Of a stretch of 64,000 nucleotides of DNA, positions 25,311-34,406 are shown in pieces. How positions within the stretch are numbered: the first letter of the stretch is position 1; each line of letters starts with the position of its first letter. Position numbers and translations under genes: made by a program. The stretch covers positions 1 to 64,000 of the forward strand of contig CADEFT010000015.1 of the NCBI GenBank assembly GCA_902826685.1, written 5' to 3'. The notes under the pieces were generated by a model. The model had not been told where the DNA came from. It worked only from the letters and a program-made list of their open reading frames with translations, and ran no database searches. Source of the stretch: an uncultured Acidobacteriota bacterium (GTDB taxonomy: Bacteria; Acidobacteriota; Terriglobia; Bryobacterales; Bryobacteraceae).

Positions 25311-25868
25311 TCACTTCCTCCCGCGCAGCCGCCGCCACGCGTCTCCACTGAATTCGGCAAAGGCGTTCCCCGCCAGCCTGCCGAGAAAGCCGTAGCCGGT
25401 TCGCAGAAGGGCACCGGAAACCGTGGCCTCGCTATCCGCCCGCCAGGCGTTGGAAAGAAAATTCCCGCCGCTAATGGCGGCGTAGCGGGCATAAGCGGGC
25501 CCGTAGGTGCCATCGGAGCGTTGAACCAGCGCGGTCTGTTTGAGCGCGCTGAGAAGGCGGGATTTGAGAGGGCCGGAAGCTTTCTTGTAGCGTGGATCTT
25601 CGCTTAGCGCCGCGCCCAGGGCGGCCTCCATGACGTTCTGCGTGGCCACACCGGTCAGGCGCATTCCGTAGCGCTGGCCGAAACCTTTCCAGTGCGTGTC
25701 GTACTCCACCGGGTTGCCGCGCCATGTCGACAAGCCCGCGCTGAACACGCCGCCGGCGAGGCTGGCCGGGCCCACTGTCTGGTTGAGCACCCAGCGCTTG
25801 CGGTCTAACGGGCCGCCGGAGGCTTCGACGAAGACAGACGCCAGGAGCAGACACAAGCAAACACGCAT
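25311..25868 (-). CDS. secreted protein of unknown function
   Basis: A 185-residue protein with a signal peptide (MRVCLCLLLASVFVEASG). The mature part has WRGNPVEYDTHWKGFGQRYGMRLTG, LSEDPRYKKA and SNAWRADSEATVSGALLRTGYGFLGRLAGNAF. The same pattern appears in many Acidobacteria exported proteins of unknown function. The start at 25868 is chosen for the signal peptide; the open frame reaches 25904. No good ribosome-binding site is seen for either start. Confidence 0.65.
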   Translation of the reverse strand: MRVCLCLLLASVFVEASGGPLDRKRWVLNQTVGPASLAGGVFSAGLSTWRGNPVEYDTHWKGFGQRYGMRLTGVATQNVMEAALGAALSEDPRYKKASGPLKSRLLSALKQTALVQRSDGTYGPAYARYAAISGGNFLSNAWRADSEATVSGALLRTGYGFLGRLAGNAFAEFSGDAWRRLRGRK

Positions 25869-25932
25869 GCGAGTGGAGGAGCACTTCGAGGGCCACTCGC
25901 ACACGGGCTGGAATTGCGCGATGCGCGATAAA

Positions 25933-27309
25933 CTATGCCGCTTTCGGCATCTCTTTCACGATCTCCGATACGAATCCCTTGGCGTCGCCGAACAGCATCA
26001 GCGTGCGGTCGTTGTAGTAAAGCTCGTTGTCGATGCCGGCAAAGCCTGGATTCATGCTGCGTTTGATCACCATCACGGTCTGCGCCTTGTCGACGTCGAG
26101 GATCGGCATACCGTAAATCGGGCTGGCGGTATCGTGGCGCGCGGCCGGATTGACGACGTCGTTGGCGCCGATCACCAGCGCCACGTCGGTCTCGGTGAAC
26201 TCGGGATTGATGTCTTCCATCTCATGCAGCCGGTCGTAGGAAATATCGGCTTCGGCCAGCAGGACGTTCATGTGGCCCGGCATGCGCCCGGCGACCGGAT
26301 GAATGGCGAACTGCACATCCACGCCGCGTTTGACCAGCATATCGGTCAGCTCACGCACCTTGTGCTGCGCCTGCGCGACGGCCATGCCGTAGCCGGGCAC
26401 GATGACCACCTTGCGCGAAGTGGCGAGAATCGAAGCGGCGTCTTCGGCGGTGGCCGTGCGGACGGGCTTGGCGGTCGTCGTGGCCGCCGTCGACTCGGTG
26501 ACCTGCCCGAACGCGCCGAACAGCACATTAGTGAACGACCGGTTCATCGCCTTGCACATCACCACCGACAGAATGAAGCCGCTGGCGGCGTTGAGCGCGC
26601 CCGCGATAATCAGCAGCCGGTTGTTCAGCGCGAAGCCCATCGCCGCCGCCGCCATGCCGGCATAGGAATTGAGCAAAGCGATGACGGTGGGCATATCGCC
26701 GCCGCCGATGGGAATGATCAGCAGCACGCCGAACAGAAGCGAGAGGACGACGAAAGCCGGGAACGCCCAGCCAGGCGCGCCGCCTACCACGGTCCAGACG
26801 CCCAACAGCACGGCCACCGCGAACAAACCCAGGTTGACGATGTTCTGTCCCTTGTAGGTGAGCGGACGCGTGGGGATGAGTTCCTGCAGCTTGGCGAAGG
26901 CGGCAATGCTGGCGGTGAACGTCAGGTACCCAAGCAGCGTTTCGATCACCAGCGCGGCCATTTGAAAGCCGGTCGGATAATGGCGGTAATATTCGGCCGT
27001 GCCCACCAGCGCGGCGGCCACCGCGCCGAAGGCGTGCGACAGCGCGGTCAACTGCGGCACCGCGGTCATCGGCATCAGGTAGGCCAGCGGAGCGCCCACC
27101 GCCGAGCCGATGACGAACGCGATCAGGATCCACTGATACGACATCACTTCATGACGCAGCAGCGTGCCGATGACGGCAAACAGCATGCCGATCTGACCGG
27201 CCTGAACGCCGCGCCGCGCCGTGGCGGGCGAGTTCAACCATTTGATGGAAAGAATGATGAGGACGGCGGCAACGATGTAGGCGTACTGCCAGAAATGTTC
27301 AACGCTCAT
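25933..27309 (-). CDS. pntB: NAD(P) transhydrogenase subunit beta
   Basis: A 458-residue membrane subunit of proton-translocating transhydrogenase, which uses the proton gradient to make NADPH from NADH. Multiple transmembrane helices fill the first ~260 residues (including YLMPMTAVPQLTALSHAFGA and VIALLNSYAGMAAAAMGF). The C-terminal NADP(H)-binding domain shows VVIVPGYGMAVAQAQH, HPVAGRMPGHMNVLLAE and GANDVVNPAA. Its start overlaps the previous subunit's stop in ATGA. Confidence 0.97.
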   Translation of the reverse strand: MSVEHFWQYAYIVAAVLIILSIKWLNSPATARRGVQAGQIGMLFAVIGTLLRHEVMSYQWILIAFVIGSAVGAPLAYLMPMTAVPQLTALSHAFGAVAAALVGTAEYYRHYPTGFQMAALVIETLLGYLTFTASIAAFAKLQELIPTRPLTYKGQNIVNLGLFAVAVLLGVWTVVGGAPGWAFPAFVVLSLLFGVLLIIPIGGGDMPTVIALLNSYAGMAAAAMGFALNNRLLIIAGALNAASGFILSVVMCKAMNRSFTNVLFGAFGQVTESTAATTTAKPVRTATAEDAASILATSRKVVIVPGYGMAVAQAQHKVRELTDMLVKRGVDVQFAIHPVAGRMPGHMNVLLAEADISYDRLHEMEDINPEFTETDVALVIGANDVVNPAARHDTASPIYGMPILDVDKAQTVMVIKRSMNPGFAGIDNELYYNDRTLMLFGDAKGFVSEIVKEMPKAA

Positions 27310-27599
27310 TTGGGCTCTTTCTTGCGGAACATCTTCAGCATGCGGTCCGTGATGAGGAAGCCCGAGACGATGTTGATGGTGGAAGCCACCACGGCGATGG
27401 CTCCGAGGATCTTGCTGAATTGCGGCGATTCCCCGGCCCCGGTCACCAGAATCGCGCCCACCACCGAAATCGCCGAGATGGCGTTGGTCAGCGACATTAA
27501 AGGCGTGTGCAGCAGGGGGGATACTTTGTGCACCAGCTCCAGGCCGAGAAAAGCGGCCAGGAGGAAGACGTAAATACTCAACTCAATTTCCGTGCTCAT
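27306..27599 (-). CDS. pntAB: NAD(P) transhydrogenase subunit alpha, membrane part
   Basis: A 97-residue subunit with three transmembrane helices (ELSIYVFLLAAFLGLELVH, LMSLTNAISAISVVGAILV and GAIAVVASTINIVSGFLI) and the conserved HTPLMSLTNAIS. It corresponds to the C-terminal membrane part of the fused alpha subunit in E. coli. Four-base overlaps at both ends couple it to the neighbouring subunits, giving the split three-gene arrangement seen in Rhodospirillum and many other phyla. Confidence 0.95.
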   Translation of the reverse strand: MSTEIELSIYVFLLAAFLGLELVHKVSPLLHTPLMSLTNAISAISVVGAILVTGAGESPQFSKILGAIAVVASTINIVSGFLITDRMLKMFRKKEPK

Positions 27600-28729
27600 G
27601 CGTTCACCGGGGAAATCAATGCCTGAACTTTGGGATGCACCACCGCGCCGCCTTGCGCCACCAGCGTCTCCTTCACGATCTCGTCGTTCGGATCGACGTG
27701 GAGCTTGCCGTCCTTGGTCAGATGCTTGAGCAGCGTGGCCAGGTTGCGGGCGTACATCATGCTGGCGTGATAGGCGACCGAGGAGGGAATGTTGACCGGG
27801 CCGAGAATCCGCACGCCGTTGTCGACGACCGTTTCGCCGGGCCTGGTCAGCTCGCAGTTGCCGCCGCGTTCGGCCGCCAGATCCACAATCACCGACCCGG
27901 GCGACATGCCGCGCGCCATTTCGGCGGTGATGAGAACCGGCGCCTTGCGGCCGGGCACGGCGGCGGTAGTGATCACCACGTCCTGATCCTTCAACGCGGC
28001 GCCCATCAATTCGCGCTGGCGGCGGATGACGTCGTCGCCCAGGGCCTTGGCATAACCGCCCGCGCCTTCGCCGCTGGCGCCAATGTCGATGTTGAGGAAC
28101 TTGGCGCCGAGGCTCTCGATCTGTTCCTTGACCGTCGAGCGCACGTCATAGCCGAGCACGACCGCGCCCAGGCGCCGCGCCGTGGCGATCGCCTGAAGCC
28201 CGGCGACACCGGCTCCGAGTACGAGCACCCGCGCCGCGGGAATGGTTCCGGCGGCGGTCATCAGCATGGGGAACATACGGGGAAGCGTTTCGGCGGCGAG
28301 AATCACGGCTTTGTAGCCGGCAATCGACGCCATGGACGACAGCGCGTCCATGCTCTGGGCGCGCGTGATGCGGGGGATCAATTCCATCGAAATCAGCGAG
28401 GCGCCGGTGGCGGCAAAGCGCGCCGCTTCCCGCGGCTCGCTGAGCGGATCGCAGAAACCGATGACGGTGTGCGACGGGCCCAGGCCTTCGAGGCTCGCCA
28501 CCCTTACCTGCAGCAGCACCTGCGCGTTACGCCGCACTTCGTCCGCCGGCGCGAGTTTGGCGCCTTTGGCGGCGTAGTCGGCATCGGCGAAACCGGCTTC
28601 AAGACCCGCTCCACGTTCGATCCAGACTTCGGCGCCCGTTTTTAGGACCATGTCCAGCGCCTTGGGAACCATGGCCACCCGGCGCTCGCCTGGCGCCGAC
28701 TCTTTGAGCACTCCTACTCCAAATCCCAA
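27596..28729 (-). CDS. pntAA: NAD(P) transhydrogenase subunit alpha, soluble NAD-binding part
   Basis: A 377-residue alanine-dehydrogenase/PNT-like NAD(H)-binding subunit. It has the N-terminal KESAPGERRVAMVPK, the Rossmann motif VLVLGAGVAGLQAIATARRLGA, RQRELMGAALKDQDVVITTA and the RPGETV loop. It is first in the operon pntAA-pntAB-pntB. The start (MGFGVGVLKES) is followed directly by the conserved N-terminal strand. Confidence 0.96.
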   Translation of the reverse strand: MGFGVGVLKESAPGERRVAMVPKALDMVLKTGAEVWIERGAGLEAGFADADYAAKGAKLAPADEVRRNAQVLLQVRVASLEGLGPSHTVIGFCDPLSEPREAARFAATGASLISMELIPRITRAQSMDALSSMASIAGYKAVILAAETLPRMFPMLMTAAGTIPAARVLVLGAGVAGLQAIATARRLGAVVLGYDVRSTVKEQIESLGAKFLNIDIGASGEGAGGYAKALGDDVIRRQRELMGAALKDQDVVITTAAVPGRKAPVLITAEMARGMSPGSVIVDLAAERGGNCELTRPGETVVDNGVRILGPVNIPSSVAYHASMMYARNLATLLKHLTKDGKLHVDPNDEIVKETLVAQGGAVVHPKVQALISPVNA

Positions 28730-28813
28730 CTAGGCCAACCTCCTGCCCGCGCGATTTCCGGGGAATTGTTCCACGCATCATTATCGGCAATCCGCGGGCC
28801 GGGCGGAAGGGGC

Positions 28814-30469
28814 TCACCTTCCCTCGATCTTTTCGATCAGCGCATTGGTGAACGCCTGCACGTAAGGCTGCCCGCGCTGCAGCAGGTTTTCGCGGGTCAT
28901 GTATTCGTATTCGATGTCGGGGCCGACGCCGGTATTCTCGATGTAGCGGGAGGCCGGCAGGCCGGGGGCCGAAGCCATTCGGGGGCGCACCATCAGACTG
29001 GCCGGCACGCCGATGAACGCTTCGCTGTAGGGGCCCGCATCGAACGCCAGGACGGTGGCACCGGCGGCGTTGCTTCGCGCGCCGAACATCGTGGCCCGTC
29101 CGGAATCCTGCATCATCGCCGGAACGATATCGCCCGTCGAAGCGGAGAATTCGTCGATCAGCATGACGATCGGTTTGGTGTAAAAGGGTCCGAGGGTTTC
29201 GCGCACCGGATCGGCCGTACAGAGCGGAATGGCCGTCGAGAGGCCGCGATTGGCTTCGTAGGCCTTGGCCACCTCGCGATAAATCTGTTCATAAAAGCTG
29301 ATGCGCCAGTGCTCGGCGTCGCGCTGGCGGGCCTGCACCAATGCATTGTAAACCGTATTGAGCCAAATCAAGGTTGCGCGCACCTCGTACTTGACAGGCT
29401 CAAACGCGTAAGGCGTCAGGCGCCGGGTAACCTCTTCCCCGAAACAAACGGACCCGCCCGGATTGCGAATCTGATCCACAATCAGTCCGTCCGTATTTTC
29501 CTCCAGAAACAGCAACTCATTATCCAGTTGCGTCAGCGTCGCCGCGGACGCGCCCGAGTAGCTCGGAATGCGCAGGAAACCGATTCGTTTTCCTTGCGCC
29601 TGATAAGTGCCGGAGAAAAAGAAATCGGTTGGCACACGGCCCAGGCGTTGTTGAAAATTGGCGGGAAGCGCGAACACCGGAGTCCGCGAACCGAAGCCCT
29701 GCACGGCCACGTGGCCCTGCACTTCGGAGCGGGTCAGTTTTTCATAGAGGCGGATGTCCCCGGGAACGTCCTCTTCCCTGGAAGCGATCGTGGGCAATAG
29801 CGCGGAGCGCGGGCTCGGCACCGGTCCCACATGCATCGGTGTGCCCCGCTTCAGCCAGGGAACGGTGTAGGTTTCCTCGGCGCCGCTCAGGCGGCGTACC
29901 ACGATCTCGGCGGTATCGGCCAGTTCCACCGCCCGCGGCAACGCCTGCTGAGACCGGAAGACCAGTTGTGCCGCCGCCGCCCGGCGCGTGGCCTTCTCAT
30001 TGCCCCACCGTGACAGGACCGCGAAGCTGTCCATGAGCTGTTCCACTGGCGTGCCGTCGATTGAAACCAGTTCGTCGCCCGTCGTGAACGGGAAACGCGC
30101 GACCGGCAGTTGCGTCCTGTTCAGGCCTTCGATCAGAACCTTGCCGTCGTAAATGTCCACGGCCATGCCGAGCGAAGCCGAGAAATCGGAAGGCGCGGCG
30201 AAAAAGATGTGGGAATCGCGAAAGTTCGATAGATACTCCGCGCAGATTTCATAAAACTCGAGATCGTCCTTGGAACGCGCCACCCGGTCGAGCCACGGCC
30301 GGATCGACAGCCCGTCGAAGCCGAACAACTGGCGTTTCCAGTCGATGCTCGGGTAGTTCTTCGCATAGACCGACGCCAGGAAACGGAAGTCCGATTCCTT
30401 CTGTTCGGGAGTCAATTGCGCCATCAGCGGCGCCATCCACAACAGGACCACGAAAGTGAGTTTTGACAT
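28814..30469 (-). CDS. secreted S41 family peptidase (copy 1)
   Basis: A 551-residue exported protein with a signal peptide (MSKLTFVVLLWMAPLMAQ). A helical N-terminal domain (FRFLASVYAKNYPSIDWKR) and a PDZ-like segment (FTTGDELVSIDGTPVEQLMD) precede the C-terminal-processing-protease fold. The nucleophile Ser is in LIDEFSASTGDIV (near residue 441), and the RNPGGSVCFG stretch builds the substrate-binding strand. It probably cuts proteins in the periplasm or outside. It is a close paralogue of the next gene upstream, from which it is separated by 15 bases. Confidence 0.88.
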   Translation of the reverse strand: MSKLTFVVLLWMAPLMAQLTPEQKESDFRFLASVYAKNYPSIDWKRQLFGFDGLSIRPWLDRVARSKDDLEFYEICAEYLSNFRDSHIFFAAPSDFSASLGMAVDIYDGKVLIEGLNRTQLPVARFPFTTGDELVSIDGTPVEQLMDSFAVLSRWGNEKATRRAAAAQLVFRSQQALPRAVELADTAEIVVRRLSGAEETYTVPWLKRGTPMHVGPVPSPRSALLPTIASREEDVPGDIRLYEKLTRSEVQGHVAVQGFGSRTPVFALPANFQQRLGRVPTDFFFSGTYQAQGKRIGFLRIPSYSGASAATLTQLDNELLFLEENTDGLIVDQIRNPGGSVCFGEEVTRRLTPYAFEPVKYEVRATLIWLNTVYNALVQARQRDAEHWRISFYEQIYREVAKAYEANRGLSTAIPLCTADPVRETLGPFYTKPIVMLIDEFSASTGDIVPAMMQDSGRATMFGARSNAAGATVLAFDAGPYSEAFIGVPASLMVRPRMASAPGLPASRYIENTGVGPDIEYEYMTRENLLQRGQPYVQAFTNALIEKIEGR

Positions 30470-30484
30470 GATGGTTTCTCCGGT

Positions 30485-32176
30485 TCAGCGGCCCAAGCGA
30501 ATGTGCGCGACCATGGCTTCGACGAACTGGCCGGTGAAGATCCGGCCTTCGAGCAACAGGTTGTCCTGCGTCATGATGTCGGCTTCGATGTCCGGATAGA
30601 CGCCAACGTTCTCAATATAGGGCGAAGACGGATAGCCCGGAGGCTCCACAAACTTGGGGCGGATCATGATGCTTTCCGTCACCGAGACAAAGCCTTCGGA
30701 GTAAGAGCCGGCGTCGTAGCCCGCCACGTTGCCGCCCGCGCCCATCGTGCGTTTGCCGAACAGTTTGCCGCGGCCGTTGTCCTGAATGGTGGCGGCGAAC
30801 ATGTCGCCCGCCGAAGCCGTAGTTTCGTCGATCAGCACCATCAGCGGTTTGGTGTAGGAAAGCAGCGCGCCGTTGGCGGCCCGCAAGGGCTGGCGGTCTA
30901 ACGTAATATCGTCGAGCGGAATCGAGAGCGTCCGGCCGCGCATCTGGCTGTTGGCTGAAATGAACTGGTCCCGGAGAAACTCCAACTGGCCGATGACGAA
31001 AGGTGGTGCGCCCTGCGCCTTGGCCGATTCCACCGCCGATGAGATTTCGGCGATCCAGTTGGAGGTGGCGCGCACTTCAAAACCCACCACGCGAAACTCA
31101 TACGGGATCAGCGCTTGCAGCAGGATGTTCGTATAGGCGACGTTGCCGCCCGGGTTGCGCATGATATCGACGATCAGGCCGTCCGTATTCGCCTGGAAGA
31201 AGCTAACCTCGGTTAGAAACTGCAGCAGCGCCGCGTTCAGGCTGGCCGGAGCGAAGGTCGGGATGCGAATGAACCCGATGCGCGATCCGCCGCTTTGGAA
31301 AGTCCCGGAGTAAAACAGGTCCGCCGCTACCGTCCCCCGCCTCTGCACGAAATCGCCCGGCAGCCGGAACACCGGTGTACGCGCGCCAAACCCGAGCACG
31401 GCGCGGTCGGCGATGCGGCAGTTCTGCAGGGCGCGAAGGTTCGCCAGATACGGCGCTTCGTCTTCGCTGGAGGCGGCCGCACGGACGATGCGCTCCACGT
31501 TCGCCGGCAGCGGCACCGGCCCGACCTTCGTCAAAGGCAGGCCGGTCTTGGCCCACGGAATGCGAAAGGTGTAGGTCGCGTTGTCGAGGCCCTTCATGAC
31601 GACCGTGGCCATCTCGCCCAACTCATGCGCTCTCGGAAGCAGAGCTTGCGGCCGGATCGGGATCAGCTCCGCGGCGAATCTTCTGGTGCTGAGGGGATTG
31701 GCGGCGACGTAAACCTTCGAAATCTCGTCGATCAGTTGCTGCACGCCCCGGCCGTCGACTGAAACCACTTCCCATCCGCGCGCAAACGGAAACTCCGCGG
31801 CCGGCAGCCGCACGCGATTAATCGAGTCCACCAGCACGCGGCCTTCATAAATGTCCGTTGTGAAATGAAGGGTGGCGAGGAAATTCGAAGGAGCCTGATA
31901 GGTGACGTGGGCGTCGTTGAATGATGCCGCGTATTCGAGCATGACCTGATAGAAGTCCAGATCGTCGCGTGTGGCGCGCACGCGGTTGAGCCAGGGCGCG
32001 GTGTTGAATAGATCGAAGCCCTGGAAGTCGCGCTTCCATTCGGCCGGTCCATAGTTTTTCGCGAACAGCCCCGCCAGGTGGTGGAAGTCCGCCGTCTTCT
32101 GATCGAGCGTCAACTGCGCGCGGCCGATGTTACATAAGGCCAGCGTAAGAAGTACCGAAGTGCCAACGATTCGCAT
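30485..32176 (-). CDS. secreted S41 family peptidase (copy 2)
   Basis: A 563-residue paralogue of the downstream S41 protease with the same order of parts. A signal peptide (MRIVGTSVLLTLALCNIGRAQ), the N-terminal helical domain (FHHLAGLFAKNYGPAEWKR), a PDZ-like segment (FARGWEVVSVDGRGVQQLID), RNPGGNVAYTN, and the nucleophile in LIDETTASAGDMF (near residue 453) are all visible. The start at 32176 has AAGGA 10 bases upstream; the open frame to 32230 is too long for the signal peptide. The pair arose by tandem duplication and has diverged substantially. Confidence 0.88.
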   Translation of the reverse strand: MRIVGTSVLLTLALCNIGRAQLTLDQKTADFHHLAGLFAKNYGPAEWKRDFQGFDLFNTAPWLNRVRATRDDLDFYQVMLEYAASFNDAHVTYQAPSNFLATLHFTTDIYEGRVLVDSINRVRLPAAEFPFARGWEVVSVDGRGVQQLIDEISKVYVAANPLSTRRFAAELIPIRPQALLPRAHELGEMATVVMKGLDNATYTFRIPWAKTGLPLTKVGPVPLPANVERIVRAAASSEDEAPYLANLRALQNCRIADRAVLGFGARTPVFRLPGDFVQRRGTVAADLFYSGTFQSGGSRIGFIRIPTFAPASLNAALLQFLTEVSFFQANTDGLIVDIMRNPGGNVAYTNILLQALIPYEFRVVGFEVRATSNWIAEISSAVESAKAQGAPPFVIGQLEFLRDQFISANSQMRGRTLSIPLDDITLDRQPLRAANGALLSYTKPLMVLIDETTASAGDMFAATIQDNGRGKLFGKRTMGAGGNVAGYDAGSYSEGFVSVTESIMIRPKFVEPPGYPSSPYIENVGVYPDIEADIMTQDNLLLEGRIFTGQFVEAMVAHIRLGR

Positions 32177-32282
32177 TCTGGGAATGTCCTTGTTCCGGAG
32201 ATGGTGTCGCTCAATTCCATTCCGTTGCACTTGGTACGCGTTTTTCTCACGATTCGGCCGGACGCGCTACCATTTGTAAGAA

Positions 32283-33029
32283 ATGATCCCTTTTCGACTC
32301 GATGGCCGTACGGCCATGGTCACCGGCGGCGCCAGCGGCATCGGTGAATCCACTTGTAGAGTGCTGGCCCAGGCGGGTGCCCAGGTATTGATCGCGGATT
32401 TGAATGGCGAAGCCGCAGATAAGCTGGCGGGGGAACTGCCGGGCGCCCGGGGCGTGCAGTGCGACATCACCTCGGAAGCTTCCGTTCAGAATGCGTTCCG
32501 CGACATTTCGAGACTCGACATCCTGGTCAACAACGCGGGTATCGGCCACGTCGGCGGCATCGAGGAATGCAGCCTCGAGGATTTTCAGAAGCTGTTTCGC
32601 GTCAATGTCGAGGGCACGTTTCTGGTGACCAAGGCGGCGGTGCCCCTGCTGATCGCCTCGCACGGCTCGCTGGTCAACATCGGTTCGGTGGCCGGACTGA
32701 TCGGCATCAAGAAACGTTTCGCCTACTGCGCCACTAAAGGAGCGGTAGTGGTCATGACCAAGCAACTGGCGGTCGAGTATCCCACGCAGTTTCGCGCCAA
32801 TTGCATCTGCCCCGGCACGGTGGAGACGCCGTTCGTCGAAGGATACCTGGAGAAATATCACAAGCATGAGAAAGAGCAGATGCGCGTACAGCTCAACGCG
32901 CGTCAGCCGATAGGTAGGCTAGGGAAACCTGAGGAGATCGCACACCTGGTGCTTTACCTGTGTTCGGATGAAGCTGGTTTCATGACCGGTTCGGTGGTGA
33001 GTATCGACGGCGGCTGGACGGCTGCTTGA
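32283..33029 (+). CDS. short-chain dehydrogenase/reductase
   Basis: A 248-residue classical SDR. The cofactor motif TGGASGIG is at residues 14-21, with the acidic D of LIADLN after strand 2 (suggesting NAD), NNAG near residue 84, Ser in IGSVAG and the catalytic YCATK near residue 151. The C-terminal VVSIDGGWTAA fits the family. The substrate is not readable; L-fucose/2-keto-sugar or 3-hydroxyacyl dehydrogenases are possibilities. It is divergent from the S41 pair. Confidence 0.92.
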   Translation: MIPFRLDGRTAMVTGGASGIGESTCRVLAQAGAQVLIADLNGEAADKLAGELPGARGVQCDITSEASVQNAFRDISRLDILVNNAGIGHVGGIEECSLEDFQKLFRVNVEGTFLVTKAAVPLLIASHGSLVNIGSVAGLIGIKKRFAYCATKGAVVVMTKQLAVEYPTQFRANCICPGTVETPFVEGYLEKYHKHEKEQMRVQLNARQPIGRLGKPEEIAHLVLYLCSDEAGFMTGSVVSIDGGWTAA

Positions 33030-33130
33030 CACCGTGCTAGATCATTGAAGAAAATGGTTTTGTTGTAAAATCCGTAGTTTGGAATATTGTGGGTACCGCC
33101 ACTCGCCGGTGGTACACCACGGAGGGGTGC

Positions 33131-34351
33131 ATGCATTATTCCCCGCTGGGCAAGCTGTTGCTGGCCGTAATCCTGCTGGTAGCGGTTGCCCCAGTTTCGT
33201 CAGGCAAAGGTACGCAGAAGTACACGGCCAAGCCTGCCGTAGTGAAATCTTATGGAAAAGCGCGCCCTGCGGCGGTCAGTGGCGCGAAGCCGGCAACCCG
33301 GAGGGTGTCGACGGCGAAGTTCGTGGCTGGCAGGCGCACGGTGGTTCACCGCCGCCCGCGAATCTACTACAACCCCTGGAAGGAACCGACCTTCATTGTG
33401 GATTCAGCCGAAGGCGACGTGGCCGACGGGGAAGACGGTGTCGTCCGTCAGGCCGCCATGGATGCGCTTGGGAATCTGAACGGGACGGTGGTCGTCGCCG
33501 ATCCCTACACGGGTAAGATTCTGACGATCGTCAACCAAAGGCTCGCTCTGAAAAGCGGCTTCATCCCCTGCTCGACCATCAAGATCGTCACGGCGTTTGC
33601 GGCGCTGAGCGAAGGCCTGGTGGAGCGCGATACCACGCTCAAGCTCTCCCGATACCGTTCGATGAACCTCACCGAAGCCTTGGCGGTTTCGAACAATCCA
33701 TACTTTGCGATGCTGGGGGAAAAGCTGGGGTTCGACCGCGTGATCTATTATTCGAGGCTGTTCGGCCTCGGCGAGCGCGCCGGCATCGACATCGCCGGCG
33801 AACAGCCCGGCATCCTTCCGGCGAGAATACCCGCCGAGGGCTTGGGGATGATGACCAGCTTCGGCTCGGGCATCTCGCTGACACCGCTGGAGCTGTCTTC
33901 GCTGCTTTCGGCCATCGCCAATGGCGGCACACTGTATTACCTGCAGCATCCACGGACGCCTGAGGATTCCGCCAGTTTTGTGCCGCGCATCAAGCGCCGG
34001 CTCGATATCGAGCAGTTCATTCCGGAAGTGAAGCCGGGATTGATGGGGGCGGTGGAATACGGCACGGCACGCCGGGCGGGCTATGGCGCCGAGGTTCCGA
34101 TCCTCGGCAAGACGGGCACCTGTACCGACGACCGCTCACCCACGCACATGGGCTGGTTCGGTTCCTACAACGACGTGGGCCGGAACAAGCTGGTGGTGGT
34201 GGTGATGCTGACCGGCGGACGGCCCATCAACGGTCCCGTGGCCTCGGGCGTGGCGGGGGCGGTTTACCGGAATCTGGAGAGCGTTAAATACTTCGCCAAT
34301 TCCCGCACCATTTCGCCTTCGGCGCTAGTGACGTCCGGCCTGCTGCCGTAA
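33131..34351 (+). CDS. penicillin-binding-type transpeptidase
   Basis: A 406-residue exported protein. After a membrane anchor or signal (LGKLLLAVILLVAVAPVSSGK) comes a basic Ala/Lys-rich linker to about residue 70, then a transpeptidase domain. SxxK is in PCSTIK (Ser near residue 148), SxN in VSNNPYFAM and KTG in LGKTGTCTDD. It resembles the catalytic half of class B PBPs or BlaR1-like/class D enzymes, without the long pedestal domain. It acts in the periplasm on peptidoglycan or on beta-lactams. ATG at 33131 follows GGAGGGG with a good spacer and is preferred over the open frame from 33089. Confidence 0.85.
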   Translation: MHYSPLGKLLLAVILLVAVAPVSSGKGTQKYTAKPAVVKSYGKARPAAVSGAKPATRRVSTAKFVAGRRTVVHRRPRIYYNPWKEPTFIVDSAEGDVADGEDGVVRQAAMDALGNLNGTVVVADPYTGKILTIVNQRLALKSGFIPCSTIKIVTAFAALSEGLVERDTTLKLSRYRSMNLTEALAVSNNPYFAMLGEKLGFDRVIYYSRLFGLGERAGIDIAGEQPGILPARIPAEGLGMMTSFGSGISLTPLELSSLLSAIANGGTLYYLQHPRTPEDSASFVPRIKRRLDIEQFIPEVKPGLMGAVEYGTARRAGYGAEVPILGKTGTCTDDRSPTHMGWFGSYNDVGRNKLVVVVMLTGGRPINGPVASGVAGAVYRNLESVKYFANSRTISPSALVTSGLLP

Positions 34352-34406
34352 ATGTCTTCTTGACGGACTTTGGCCCTCCCGCTCGCGTTTATAGATAGGA
34401 GGGCAT

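Noticed and set aside
28730..28813. Short spacer before the pnt operon as a regulatory RNA
   Set aside because: Only 84 bases, without a clear stem or terminator; it most likely holds only a promoter.
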